Below, one piece after another: positions 9,504 to 18,984 of a DNA stretch of 64,000 bases (position 1 is the first letter of the stretch; each line of letters starts with the position of its first letter). The stretch is taken from contig JAEBUN010000003.1 in the NCBI GenBank assembly GCA_023014365.1, positions 2,790,001 through 2,854,000 on the forward strand, written 5' to 3'. A program made the translations under genes and the position numbers. The notes beneath the pieces were generated by a model, which saw only the letters and a list, made by a program, of their open reading frames with translations, was not told where the DNA came from and made no database searches. This DNA comes from Lepiota brunneoincarnata (taxonomy: Eukaryota > Basidiomycota > Agaricomycetes > Agaricales > Agaricaceae).

Positions 9504-12500
9504 TTAAGTACGTTTGGTGTGGGAGCGAAGTTGTCTTTGGTTGGTTCTGGTGGGTTCCTGTTCTTTCTGGAGGATTCCATGAGCTTCTTTATACTCAGTT
9601 AAGTATTCTTCGGCGTTTGTATGAAGTGTTTCATCGGTGATCCATTCATTCTCCGTGTGGGAGTATCCTTTCCATTTGACGTAGTATTGGAGTTTTCCGC
9701 GGTGTTGGTGGTGATTTAGAATGGCTTCTATCTCGTATTCCTCTTCTTCATTGATGATGTCTGGTGGTGGTGGAGTCGGATGAGATCCGTATGCTTCTGT
9801 TTCGGTGTATGGAGTTAGAAGGTTTCTGTGGAATATTGGATGTATCTTCCATCTGATCGGAAGTTTTAGCTTGTAGGTGAGTGGCGATAAGACTTCTGTG
9901 ATAAGGAAGGGTCCTAGTTGTTTTGGGGATATTTTGTTGGAAATGAAGGGAAGTTTGAGGTTCTTGGCTTCTAGCCATACTTTTTGACATGTTTCAAGGG
10001 GTTTGACAGTTCTTCTGGTTCTTTGTTTCATAATATTGGTGGAGAGTTGATGTGCCGCGTGTGCTTCTTTTCTGGCATCATCAAGGAGTCTGATGCGTTC
10101 GTCTACTGATGGAAAGTTTGATGTTTCCATTACCGTGGGTATCAGTGGAGGGTTGTATCCCATAATTAGTTCAAATGGGGATTTCTGCCTTGAGGCATGT
10201 ATTTTGGAGTTGTGTGCAAACTCGGCGATAGGGAGGGTTTCTGACCAGTCAAGAGGGTTTCTGGTGCAGTATATGGTGAGGTAGGTTTCGATTTCCTAAT
10301 TGTATCGTTCGGTGGAACCATCTGTCTGGGGATGGTATGCAGTTGAGAATGCCTGTTGTATGTTTAATTGTTTGGCTAGTTGTCGGAAGGAGTTGGCGGC
10401 GAATCTGGGGTCTCGATCTGATATGATTTTGTTGGGTAGTCCGAATCTGGTGAAGACTTTTTCTATTAATAGTCATCTGATGTCATCGGCGTTTGATCGA
10501 TCTGAGGTTGGGATGAAAATTACCCCCTTCATAAGGCCGTGGTCCACCATGGACAATATCGCATTGTGACTGGCACTAGGTGGTAGACCAGTGATAAGAT
10601 CCCATGAGATCTGGGCAAATGGGCATTTAGATGCTGGTGGAGGGATCGGTTGAGTCAGTGCACGATCCGGTCTGCATATGATTTTATGTTGCTGACATTC
10701 TGGACAGCCTTTGACGTAGTTCTTTATGAACGTCGACATTCCTGGCCAATACACTTCTTTCTTGGCAAGGCGGTATGTTTCCTGTTCTCCAGGGTGGCCA
10801 CGTGTAGGGTGGTCGTGGTATCTTGCGATGACATCACGTCTGAGTTGGAGGTCTTCTGGAATGATGACACATTCTTGGAACGTGAGAAGTGACCCTCCTG
10901 GGGTTGGAACTGTTCCGAAGTCTTTATCGGTGGCGTTAGGGTGGGCTTCTTTTAGGAGTTTGAACGCTTCGGTGGTTCTAGTGTCATATTTTGGTGATTC
11001 TGTGATTCTTTCTTGGAGTTCCATATCAACGGTGGCAATAAAGAGATGTTCTGGGAGTATTGTGATCAAGTTTTGATCTTCTATGTTGGCGGCGGTGACA
11101 AAGAGGTTGTTTGGAAGCATGGTGATGTCTTCATTGTCGTTATCCTCATCAGGGATGTGGTCTGGACATCTTGATAGGGCGTCTGGTGCAGGGATCTTTG
11201 ATTCTGGGACGTGTTCTAATTTGAAGTTGTAGTCAGCGAGGGTCTGGACCCATCGTGCTTGTCAGCGGTTGATTTTCTGGGGTTTACGCCAGTATGTTAG
11301 GTTTTGGTGATCCATTCTGATACAGACGGTATGGGGGCTGCCAAGGAGGTAATGGCGCCATTCTTCGAGGGCTCAGATAATTGCGAGAAGTTCCCTGTTG
11401 TAGATATCATAGTTGCGTTCTGCTGGTCCGAACGTCTTTGAATAGAATGATACGGGTTTCCGCATTCCGTTGATGTCATGTTGATACAGGACAGCTCCTG
11501 ATGCGAATTTAGAAGCATCGGCTTCTATTTCAAAGGGTTTTGTGGAGTCGGGCATGAGGAGTACCGGTTCCTTCAGGAATTTGTTTTTGAGCGTTTCGAA
11601 CGCTTTCTGTTGTTCTTCTTTCCATTTGAATTTGTTTGATTTGGAAAGGAGTTGATTCAGGGGTTTGGTGTGGTGGGAGTAGCTGCGGATGAACTTCCAG
11701 TAGAAGTTACAGAATCTGATGAATTTCCGAATGTGTCGGACTGTTTTTGGTACTGGCCAGTCCTCTATTCCTTTGAGTTTTCCGGGATCCATTTTGATCT
11801 TGTCTGGTGTGATGATCATGCCGAGATATTCGAGTCATTGTTTGTTGAACTTGCATTTCTCCGTTTTGAGGTAAAGGTCGTTTTCCTGCAGGATTTGTAG
11901 TACTTTTTCCATAAGTCAGTCGGTTTCTTCCTGGGTTTTGCCATAGATTAGGATATCATCAATGTAGATGATGATTCCTCCTTTCTCCATTATTTCGGAG
12001 AATAACGTGTCCATCATATGTTGGAATGTCGTGGGACTATTGCAAAGTCCAAAAAACATAACAGTCGGTTCAAAAAGACCCATGGGAGTCTTGAACGCTG
12101 CTTTCCATTGATCGCCATCTTTGATTCTGACGTTATTGTATCCTAGGCGGACGTCGAGCTTAGTGAAATACTTAGCTCCTTTGAGTTTATCCATGATAGA
12201 GGAAATCATGGGGATTGGGTAGGTGTTTTTGACGGTATGATCGTTTAGATAATGATAGTCTTGGCAGGGTTGGAGGTCTCCTCCTTTCTTGGCAACAAAA
12301 AAGAAGGGTGATGCCATAGGGGATTTTGAGGGTCGGATGTACCCTTTTCGGAGGTTTTCATCTATGAATTCTTTTAGTGCTTTTTCTTTGGCAGGTGCTA
12401 CTTGATAAGGTTTCATCGATTTTGCTTCGAATGTCGGTTTTAGTTCAATTTTGTGATCAAACGTTCTTGATGGTGGGAATCGTTCGGAGGCTTTCTTGTT

Positions 12501-13290
12501 GAATATTCTAGCCCATCAGGCGAATCTTCGAGGGATCTTGGGTAGTTCCTTGTTTGGTTCCGGTTGTTTTCCTTTTTGGTTTGCCGATTTTGTCAGGTTG
12601 TATTGCTCATTGTGGAGCGTTGTGGCATGTGTAGCTTTGGCATTTACTTCTAATGGGGTTAGAAGCATCGGATTCATTTCTCTTTCCAAAGAGAAGGTGT
12701 CAAGATCAACGTTTGATAGGTTGACGTATTCTTCAGGGTTTCCATCAGGTTGGGAGGTCTTTCCAGCCATTATGTCCATGGCGATGGAGTTGAGTTCGAC
12801 AGGTCATTGTAGGGTTCTGAGGAGTTTGGAAAAGTCTTGGTGATCGATTTGTGGTTTCCAAGAAAACGTCTTGGTCTTCCAGTTGATGTCGGGATTGTAT
12901 TGTTCCAGCCAGGGAAATCCGATGATGAGGTCTTTCTCACCAGTATTTGTGATGTACGCTTCTAGCGTGCAATCTCTTCCATCAATGATGGTTCTGATTT
13001 TGATGTATTCATGGATCTTGCCATGTTGATTATCAGTTCCGTCAACGTTACTGAGTGGAATTGGTTGGTCCAGCCGTTTGGTTTGATAACCATGTCGTTC
13101 AACGACTTTGTGGGAGATGAAGTTCCCTTGGGCTCCTGAATCTATCAGGGCAGTGATGGCCATGGGTTTTGATGTCCGTTCACTCCAAATCTCGATGGGT
13201 AAGAAAAGGGATCGTTTATTCAGGGATAGTCGTAATTGTACAGAGTTTATTGAGAAAATGTCCTTCTGGGAGTGAGAGTATGAAATGTCC
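9504..13290 (-). pseudogene. Gypsy-1 pol: protease, RT, RNase H, integrase, chromodomain
   Basis: The frame lies -1 relative to gag and reads, in order: a linker beginning near 13290; aspartic protease ALIDSGAQGNF (13163-12804); RT from [20 protein letters not shown] with [11 protein letters not shown] (12416-11916); RNase H start FEIEADASKFASGAVLY (11819-11373); integrase zinc region HPGEQETY...CPECQQHK and core SWDLITGLP (11120-10473); integrase end and a chromodomain EYEIEAILNHH...YVKWKGYSHTENEW (10163-9504). At least eight nonsense codons interrupt it (near 12806, 12518, 11918, 11837, 11375, 11264, 10475, 10298). Seven are TGA where an Arg codon is expected and one is TAG for Gln. The intact Gypsy-2 pol has CGA at the positions I could compare directly (RLEYLG, AIIRALKEW). 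Confidence 0.9.
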
Positions 13291-13339
13291 TTCTGAGTTC
13301 TGGAATGTGCAGGGGCACATCTGTCGACAGCGTTCCTTT

Positions 13340-15114
13340 TTAAAAATCCTGGAATGGACGCATCTCCGGGTCCTCGGCTAGTGCGGAGTGGAGTTCTTGT
13401 TGGAGTTCAGGATCAAGATCATCGACCATTTGGCGCATCTGAGATGCGACTTCTGTGACGGCAAGGGAATACTTGCATTGCGGTGATTGTTGGGTGTTCC
13501 AGTTTGGAAATCCAGGACGAGTGTTTTGTTGTCCAGGAAAGGGACGGTTGGGGTTTCTCGCAGGACGAGGGGGATTGGTGCGCATTCCTGGGAAGCATCT
13601 GGCTGGCGGTGGTTGAGGGCATTTGTTGACCCAATGATCTTTGGCTCCACATCAGAAGCATTCCTGGTTTTGGTATGATTTCATTTGTTGTCCAGTGACA
13701 ACGGCATCTAACTCCAACAGTTCTTGTGTGGAGTTTTCTTTGGTATATTCCAGTTGTGGGATTTCGGGATAAGGATCTTTGAATCCTTCTTCTATTGTGA
13801 CATGGTCTACTTCCATGGCATGCGGGTCGCGTGGAGTGAATCGTGGAGTGTTGCTCCTCTGGTAGAATTGTGCGTAAGGCACGTTGTTGTTAGGACGGCT
13901 TGGTCCACGGTTGGGTTGATATTGGTTCCTCTGGGGAAATGTATTTCTGGGGGTGCCGTAGAGGGCATTGATTCGGCGGAAATTGTCATCGAGTTTATTG
14001 GCTCGGGTGTACCAAGCAGGTGATAGTTGTCGGAGGGTTCTCTGATTTGTCGATTTTCATGGCAATGCAATGGTCGATTGCCTTTCAGTATAGATCAATC
14101 AATGTGCGATCTTCAGTTTAGTCCGGATTGGCAGACGAGTTCTTTGAACTGAGTGTTGAATTCAGTCATTGGTTTGCCTGCTTGGTGCAGGGTTTGAAGT
14201 CTGGTATGTGCATACGCATGTTTGTCTGCTGGGGTGAAGTCGGCCCTAAGTCGAGCGGTGAAGTTGTCCCATGACTCCATGGCTATGGGTTGCCCTTGTT
14301 GAGTTTGGGCATTTCTCTTGTGGAGGTATTGTCTAGCCCAGGCTCGGGCATCTCCTGATTGCATCGTCAAAAGGACGAATAGGGTCCTAGCAAGGTCGGT
14401 GTTGTAAGTGGTCGCATTGGCAAGCACGTAAACTTCACATTGGAAGATCCAATCTTCAAATAGTCTTCTAGTTCCATCGAAGGCGATGGGTTTGAGGAGT
14501 CCTAGCTCCTTTGGGGTAGCTGCAGCAGCCATTACTTGTAATTGTCCAGGTGGTGGCGGTAGTGGCGGTGATGGGGGTTGCGTTGGTCGTAACGGGGGAG
14601 CCGGTAGGGCTAAGGGTACAGTTGGTGCGGGTAATGCGGGTGGTTGTGGATCAGGATCCGATTGGTTGTCGTCTGTTATATAGATGTCTGAATCGTTATC
14701 TATGGGAGTTTTTCCTCAGTTGAGTTCGACGAAGGCTTCGTGTCTTGAAAGGAGATTCTCTTCAGAACCTGTGAGTTCTCTTGGTTGTTGTACGGCTTGT
14801 TGGAGTCTTTTAAGTTCAAATGGGGAAAGTTGGTTTGCGATGATATCGCGTTTTTCTTGTTCTTCATGTTGTCTTTGTTTTTCGGCTAATGCGGCTGAGA
14901 AACTTGATGATGTTGTTGGGACTAGTTGGGTAGATGTTGATGCACGTGGTTTAGGTGAATCAAATGGGGATGGGGGATAGAACAGGGATGGTGTCTGAGT
15001 GGGGATAGGGTTTCTTCTGGGATCTGGGTTTTGGGTTCCTGATCCTGAGATTCTGCTTCTTGATTTGGGAGGGGGTGATGGGGATTCTCAGGCCAAGAAT
15101 TTCTTTGGAGGCAT
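13340..15114 (-). pseudogene. Gypsy-1 gag with CCHC zinc knuckle
   Basis: Start MPPKKFLA at 15114, with a TGA nine codons in that is also present in the 18.2-kb copy. The capsid-like region (14532-14113) contains LKPIAFDGTRRLFEDWIFQC, which is the conserved Gypsy gag segment. It is followed by a single-base insertion (near 14118; the homologue at 20005 lacks it) and then PYAQFYQRSN. The zinc knuckle is interrupted by TGA at 13654-13652 (CF*CGAKDHWV; the other copy reads CFQCGAKDHWVSKCP). The C-terminal tail ends QQELHSALAEDPEMRPFQDF at 13340. Gag would form the particle and package RNA. The copy is dead in at least four places. Confidence 0.85.
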
Positions 15115-15126
15115 GGTGATATTTGT

Positions 15127-15387
15127 CTAGCGATCAATTATCACTAGAAGTATGAAGAATTGGGTGGCGATTATGGATATTCCTGAATACAGGTTCCACG
15201 ATCTGACAACACAGCAGTGGCAGGGGCACGTGATGTGTTCGAGTTCTAGGGTGATGATTCGGTAGGCGATGAGGGTGGCGGTAGAAGTGAAAACGAAAAT
15301 GAGTAGGTAAGCCAGATCTTCTGGCGGGGAGAGGTTGAGGGACGTAGCAATGGCTACACAGAGAGGTGGTTTTCTTTCGCATGTCAT
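15127..15387 (-). CDS. Gypsy-1 leader ORF: small hydrophobic Cys-cluster protein
   Basis: Between PBS and gag an 86-codon frame starts at ATG 15387 and stops 13 nt before the gag ATG. It contains two hydrophobic segments (DLAYLLIFVFTSTATLIAY and IIATQFFILLVIID) separated by a cysteine cluster (CPCHCC) and RSWNLY. The diverged copy at 18709-18972 keeps the same length, start, stop and architecture (DLAHLLLVTFVTIAILSAH, CYCNCCC, RSWNLY, LTQLFILLVVID), with mostly conservative replacements. No other Gypsy gene is known to me at this spot. A membrane-associated accessory peptide is an inference. It may alternatively act as an upstream ORF that tunes gag translation. In the same frame it can be extended upstream to 15456 without an ATG. 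Confidence 0.5.
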   Translation of the reverse strand: MTCERKPPLCVAIATSLNLSPPEDLAYLLIFVFTSTATLIAYRIITLELEHITCPCHCCVVRSWNLYSGISIIATQFFILLVIIDR

Positions 15388-15472
15388 TTCGAACAACCAG
15401 GGTACCTCGACGTGTTCAGTACGTCGGCAGAGCAGAGCAGAGTAGAGGGCGAGCAAGAGATAAGCAGCAGAG

Positions 15473-15484
15473 TATCTTAGTGTT
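15473..15484 (-). promoter_or_regulatory. Gypsy-1 self-priming primer-binding site
   Basis: The 12 nt AACACTAAGATA (minus strand), one base after the 5' LTR, is the exact reverse complement of TATCTTAGTGTT inside the same LTR (15645-15656). That LTR site lies about 35 nt downstream of TATATAAGG (15681-15689), where the transcript should begin. No TGG-type tRNA complement is seen. This is the arrangement of Tf1/sushi self-priming elements. Confidence 0.7.
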
Positions 15485-15485
15485 T

Positions 15486-15871
15486 TGTTACCCGGGTTAG
15501 GGGTTCGCTCTTGAGTAGCACGGAGTTCGACACAGGATGTCTATACAGACTTGGTCCTGTCCTACTAAGCGTGACTTGGAGACGACGGAGCACTATAGTC
15601 CAGCCGGTTTAAGGGCAAAGAGATATAGGAGGCAAGAACTGTATAACACTAAGATAAGGATACAAGGTATTGTACTGTATCCTTATATACTCCTAAGTGT
15701 GGCTGTACTCCTACTATAATGATTTGGACTGGGGTAACTATGAGTCAGAGATAAGAAAACATGAGGCGTATACTAAGAATAGTCCTTCTGATGTACACTA
15801 CTGATAGTTTCATAGTGACATGGGAATGTGAGCTAAAAGTAACCGTCCTTCTGATGTGGCTTCTGATAACA
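15486..15871 (-). repeat. Gypsy-1 5' LTR
   Basis: Plus-strand reading is TGTTACCCGGG...TCTGATAACA, followed by the CTACT duplication (15872-15876). Read on the minus strand it contains the TATA-like TATATAAGG and, ~35 nt later, the segment complementary to the PBS. Confidence 0.92.
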
Positions 15872-15876
15872 CTACT

Positions 15877-17019
15877 AGTCCCTCATTTTTGTGGTACTTT
15901 TTTTTCTTATCCCTCCCCTGTTCCCAGATTTTCTTCACCAACTTGCTAGTAGATGGTTGGATAGGAGCCATAAAGTACATGTCTATGACTGTGAGCTGAT
16001 CCTAAATGGATCCCAACAAACAAACAAACAAACAAACCTATAAAGTAAGTACTTGCTCATGAAACAATTTTCCCAGCCCCTTGAACTCCATGTCACCAAT
16101 GTCCAGTGTCATGGAAGCTGAAACCACTGTGCATGCCAGCAGTGGAGGTGACCATGTGTGACATGGTGTGCAGGTGAGATCAAGATGGCTCCCTCCCAAC
16201 TTTTGTGGGTGAGGTATTCTATGCTCCTCAAACATGGCTATCCTGTCCAGCAATGTAGGGTGTATGTTTGAGCAGAAGCCCCTACCTCTCTACACATCAA
16301 AGAGTGCTGTAGAATGTCTCCTCTCTGGAGGAGAGTTCATGGTGGATGTGCACTGCATAACAAGCCACTTGTGGCTTGGTATGTTTTATTCTCCCTTCCC
16401 CTGAATATATGTCAACATGGCTGCTGTCACCCCCCAGTGGCTACCTCTCCAACTAAGTCTACACTCCCAGTCCCTCACCCCTCTACTGACTTATCCTACC
16501 TCTGAAAATACATAGAGATGGCTGCTGCCACTGCCATCCAGCTGCTCCCCCTGCCTTACCCCACCTGCAGCTAAGACTACACTCCCAGTCCCTGACCCCT
16601 CTACTGACTTATTCTACCTCTGAGAATATGTAGAGATGGCCACTGCCACCACCATCTGGCTGTTCCCCCTGCTTTACCCCACCTGCAGTACATGCATTGT
16701 AGATACAATGTTGTATTAGTATTTGCAGTTCTTCATTTAGTCCTATCTGTGGTTTAGTCAGGAGGATCCCCTGAATAAAGCACAGATAAGACATTTGTAG
16801 TATACCTGTTTTTGAGACTGCTAGATAGATACTTAGAAGACTTGTGACTTGTAAAATAAAGAAGACTATGGTTTGTGTTGATTAATTTTGCAATGGATGG
16901 GCACCTATTTAGATGCCAGTGAGATGAACTTCAACTTTTTTAAGTTCCCTAGTGTGTCACCCAACCCCATCTTCCAAGTTCTACCCCCAACCTCCCTCAA
17001 CACACTTTCTATTACCACC
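15877..17019. other. intergenic; (CAAA)n and a 117-bp tandem duplication
   Basis: A (AAAC)n microsatellite of five units lies at 16017-16036. At 16454-16690 two copies of a ~117-bp unit follow one another (CTAAG-CTACACTCCCAGTCC ... TTACCCCACCTGCAG), with a partial third copy upstream from about 16400. No coding region is supported in the rest. Confidence 0.65.
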
Positions 17020-18038
17020 ATGCCCAAGACCAGCCACAAGACGACAGCCTCCTCTGCCAACACTGCTGCCACCAGGACCACCAAGGCCACCCAGGCTGCT
17101 GCTGCTAGCTGCCACTCCAGTCAAGCAGCCTCTAGTTCCTTATCTGAGATCATTTCAGCTGCTGTGGATGCTAATAATAATGCTACTGCTGCCAGCCACT
17201 GCTCCTCCAGATCACAGCCAGCTGCTAGTAGCCTCCAGACCATTGCACTCAGTGGTCAAGCAGACTCAACTTTGCTATTGGCAATTATTTCAGTGGCTGC
17301 AACTAGGCACAATGATGCCATGGACCTGTCAAGTGACACCATGGAGCCATCATATCTTGATGAGCAGCCAGGGAATGGAGTAAGTTCTTATATCCTATCA
17401 TTCTCACTCAATCTCACTAACTGTTCATTAGTTCTGCAGCCAGTGCACCAAGGGTGGCTACCTTTATATTTACAGATGCCACTGAAGTATTTGCAATCAC
17501 TGTCTTACTGGTGCTCCCAATGATGTCTTGTCACTGGGAGACTTTACTTGCCCACATTGTTGGACATCAGGTGATAACAAAACTTTCCCATACCAAGTGA
17601 GTTTTCTAGCCCCTTTCTATTCATATTGTCTAATAACAATGGCTACAGCCATTTTCAAAGCTAGAAAGACCTTTCTACATGCCATCAGCTATGGCTACCT
17701 GGTCTTGACTCCCAGTCATAACCCAGGATAATTTATGTATCCTGGTTTTCCAGCTATCTGGCTTTGATCCAGCAGCTTGTATATCTTGGCTCATTCATGG
17801 GCATATCAAGACTTATTTTCCTGGAGCTCCATTCAGTGGTAAACTTGGCCTCATCAAAATTGTATTTGATTTTAGTACTGCAGCTACTATTGAGGTGTTC
17901 CAAGCCCAGATGGCTGAGCTACCCCAAAGGCTGTCAGAGTATCACCACTTTGTAACCCTTGTTTCTATGCATGCGACTCCTACTGGTAGCTTTTGGGTTC
18001 AAGCCACCCCTAAAACCACTGCTGCTGAACCCACTGAA
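17020..18038 (+). pseudogene. Cys-rich multi-exon gene, broken; unknown family
   Basis: Start MPKTSHKTTASS at 17020 in a good context (ACCACCATGC). Exon 1 (17020-17379) is Ala/Ser/Thr-rich. Intron 17380-17431 (GTAAGT...TTAG) leads to exon 2 (17432-17596), which carries a Cys cluster CSQC...RCH-stop-SICNHC...CPHC, likely zinc-binding. Intron 17597-17648 leads to exon 3, which ends with a better-preserved globular part (LSGFDPAACISWLIHGHIKT) at about 18038, before a GTGAGT donor. Two in-frame TGA codons (near 17507 and 17710) sit where Arg is plausible, the same lesion type as in the transposons. The 3' part is cut off by the retroelement at 18201. It may belong to a repeat family specific to the genome; I do not recognise a catalytic domain. 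Confidence 0.5.
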
Positions 18039-18200
18039 GTGAGTACAGTAATCATATAGCCTACCATTTGATCTAATCAACTACTACAGTTTTTAAATGC
18101 TATCTTCCCAGCCCCGGTACTTGAACAATTGACACAGGATGACCATTCCTCATTGTTCATTATCTCATGTGGTGGTCCTTCATAAACAATGAACCTAGGG

Positions 18201-18616
18201 TGTTATCAGAATTCCCTAATCAGAAGCCTGTCCAGAAGGAACTCTTATCAGAAGCACCAAGTATATAAATAGATAGAAGAACTGTCACTCTGAAACAATC
18301 AGAAGTGCACATCAGAACAATCTATAATTAGATAGATAAGACCTTGACTCAGTATGAATCACTTTACCTGGGTTCAGATATATATAGTAGGAGCATAGCC
18401 ACACATAGTAGTATATAAAGATACCATACTGTATCTTGTATCCTTATCTTAGTGTTATACAGTTCTTGCCTCCTATACCTCTTTGCCCCTAAACCTACTG
18501 GACTTATAGTGCTCTGTCATCTCCAAGTCATGCTTAGTAGGACAGGACCAAGTCTGTATAGACATCCTGTGTTGAACTCCATGCTACTCAAGAGTGAACC
18601 CCTAACCTGGGTAACA
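18201..18616 (+). repeat. 5' LTR of the truncated plus-strand Gypsy-1 relative, 416 bp
   Basis: Runs TGTTATCAG...GGGTAACA. TATATAAAG at 18412-18420 is a TATA candidate. TATCTTAGTGTT at 18445-18456 starts about 34 nt later and is exactly complementary to AACACTAAGATA at 18618-18629, one base past the LTR end. The self-priming layout is therefore conserved despite the sequence divergence of this copy. Confidence 0.85.
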
Positions 18617-18617
18617 A

Positions 18618-18629
18618 AACACTAAGATA
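18618..18629 (+). promoter_or_regulatory. self-priming PBS of the plus-strand Gypsy-1 relative
   Basis: AACACTAAGATA one base after the LTR end; exact 12-nt reverse complement of LTR positions 18445-18456. Confidence 0.7.
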
Positions 18630-18708
18630 CTCTGCTGCTTATCTCTTGCTCACCCTCTACTCTGCCAATGTACTGAATGCATTGAGGTACTCTGTGTCAT
18701 GGAATACA

Positions 18709-18972
18709 ATGTTGTCGCTGATTGTGGCATTCTCTGTAGCCGTTGCTACATTCTTATCCTCCATCCTGCCTCTGCCAGCAGATCTGGCTCACCTATTGCT
18801 AGTGACCTTTGTCACCATAGCCATACTCTCAGCACACTGCATCCTCACGGTCAAACTCGAACTCATATATTGTTACTGCAACTGCTGTTGCATCAGATCT
18901 TGGAACTTGTACCTTGGTATACAAGTTATCCTCACTCAACTTTTCATACTCCTAGTGGTAATTGATTGCTAG
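18709..18972 (+). CDS. leader ORF, second copy (hydrophobic, Cys cluster)
   Basis: An 87-codon frame from ATG 18709 to TAG, ending 12 nt before the gag ATG at 18985. It has three hydrophobic stretches (LSLIVAFSVAVATFLSSIL, LAHLLLVTFVTIAILSAH, LTQLFILLVVID) and CYCNCCC. It is homologous in frame, length and end to 15127-15387. Codons differ at many positions while the hydrophobic character is kept. This is notable because gag directly downstream in the same copy has stop codons, whereas this frame has none. Confidence 0.5.
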   Translation: MLSLIVAFSVAVATFLSSILPLPADLAHLLLVTFVTIAILSAHCILTVKLELIYCYCNCCCIRSWNLYLGIQVILTQLFILLVVIDC

Positions 18973-18984
18973 ACAACTGCCACC

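Larger units (their letters stand above)
7704..15871 (-). mobile_element. Gypsy-1: full-length chromodomain Ty3/Gypsy retrotransposon, inactivated
   Basis: Two LTRs (7704-8090 and 15486-15871, about 387 bp, TGTTA...TAACA on the plus strand) bound an 8,168-bp element with CTACT target duplications on both sides. On the minus strand the order is 5' LTR, self-complementary PBS, small leader ORF, gag with CCHC knuckle, protease, reverse transcriptase, RNase H, integrase, chromodomain, ORF3, 3' LTR. This is the order of chromoviruses (Tf1/sushi group). The LTRs differ at only a handful of positions by eye, mostly transitions, so the insertion is moderately young. All reading frames are nevertheless interrupted, mainly by TGA at CGA positions, so the copy cannot encode its own proteins. 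Confidence 0.93.

Noticed and set aside
16017..16036. (CAAA)n run considered as a CRISPR-like or structural array
   Set aside because: Simple microsatellite with no spacers; the organism is a fungus.
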